6,120 bases of DNA from an uncultured Eubacteriales bacterium (GTDB taxonomy: Bacteria; Bacillota; Clostridia; Oscillospirales; Acutalibacteraceae), in assembly GCA_900313475.1 (NCBI GenBank), contig OMRJ01000287.1, positions 1 to 6,120 on the forward strand, read 5' to 3'. Below the pieces are notes generated by a model. The model ran no database searches. It worked only from the letters and a program-made list of their open reading frames with translations, and had not been told where the DNA came from. The position numbers and the translations under genes are program-made. Position 1 is the stretch's first letter, and each line of letters opens with the position of its first letter. Positions 6,076 through 6,120 of the stretch are shown here, in pieces.

Positions 6076-6082
6076 GGGCACT
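6064..6082. repeat. Hairpin AGTGCC / GGCACT
   Basis: A perfect six-base stem (6064-6069 with 6077-6082) and loop GAAAAGG. It overlaps the last CGAAAAG unit. There is no T run on either side, so it is not a standard terminator. Confidence 0.5.
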
Positions 6083-6120
6083 GACGGGCGACATGGGTTC
6101 GAATCCCGTCAGCCTAGGAA

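Larger units (their letters stand above)
5956..6116. repeat. 161-base inverted-repeat element with tRNA/tmRNA-3'-end-like arms
   Basis: The arms 5956-5980 and 6092-6116 are inverted copies matching at 22 of 25 positions, beginning TAGGCTGACGGGA. Each arm contains a T-arm with 7-base loop: minus strand ACGGG-TTCAAGT-CCCGT, plus strand ATGGG-TTCGAAT-CCCGT. Each is followed by an acceptor-like CAGCCTA without an encoded CCA. Neither has a D-arm or anticodon arm in the expected place, so these are not whole tRNAs. The 111 bases between contain no gene. From memory, the block GACAYGGGTTC..TCCCGTCAGC resembles a bacterial tmRNA 3' end, a common integration target. Candidate readings are an attachment or recombination site, a small non-autonomous element with terminal inverted repeats, or a structured RNA. 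The pump's stop codon lies in the left arm; no clear target duplication flanks it. Confidence 0.6.

Noticed and set aside
5956..6116. Integron attC site
   Set aside because: The ends lack the RYYYAAC and GTTRRRY boxes; the conserved blocks are tRNA T-arm sequence instead.

Overview
The window reads as a piece of chromosome from a Gram-positive anaerobe, most likely an uncultured Clostridia-type Bacillota. The evidence is strong purine-rich Shine-Dalgarno sites, short AT-rich intergenic regions with sigma-A-like promoters, moderate coding GC, and the families present (a Clostridia-style MATE pump, a ComEC-like metallo-hydrolase, an acyltransferase-3 protein). The taxon is inferred from style; there is no marker gene.

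Layout. Positions 10-3388 hold three minus-strand genes in one compact run. The first to be transcribed is a SulP-like permease without a STAS domain (2225-3388). It overlaps by four bases (ATGA) a membrane-anchored metallo-beta-lactamase-fold hydrolase (1209-2228). After a 35-base gap comes an integral-membrane acyltransferase-3 protein (10-1173). A good promoter (TTGTGT, 17-base spacer, TATAAT) sits at 3421-3449. The divergent intergenic region 3389-3618 also contains two palindromes and a probable forward promoter.

On the plus strand there is a 226-residue secreted protein of unknown function (3619-4299), closed by a good intrinsic terminator (4340-4376). A 229-base AT-rich gap follows, with hairpins and an extended -10 promoter, then a full-length MATE-family efflux transporter (4606-5958).

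The last 165 bases contain no gene. They hold a 161-base inverted-repeat structure whose 25-base arms (5956-5980 and 6092-6116, 22 of 25 matching) each look like the 3' end of a tRNA or tmRNA (T-arm plus acceptor strand) in opposite orientation. Inside lie a tandem CGAAAAG repeat, two small inverted repeats and repeated CTGACG words. The first arm starts on the MATE stop codon. This could be a recombination or attachment site, or a small non-autonomous element, and it is the most unusual object in the window.

How the genes work together: the minus-strand operon encodes three membrane-associated proteins (transporter, anchored hydrolase, acyltransferase), so a shared job in processing or export of a small molecule or envelope component is possible but unproven. 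The plus-strand genes have their own signals and look like separate units. I see no clear defence system, CRISPR array, complete RNA gene or transposase.
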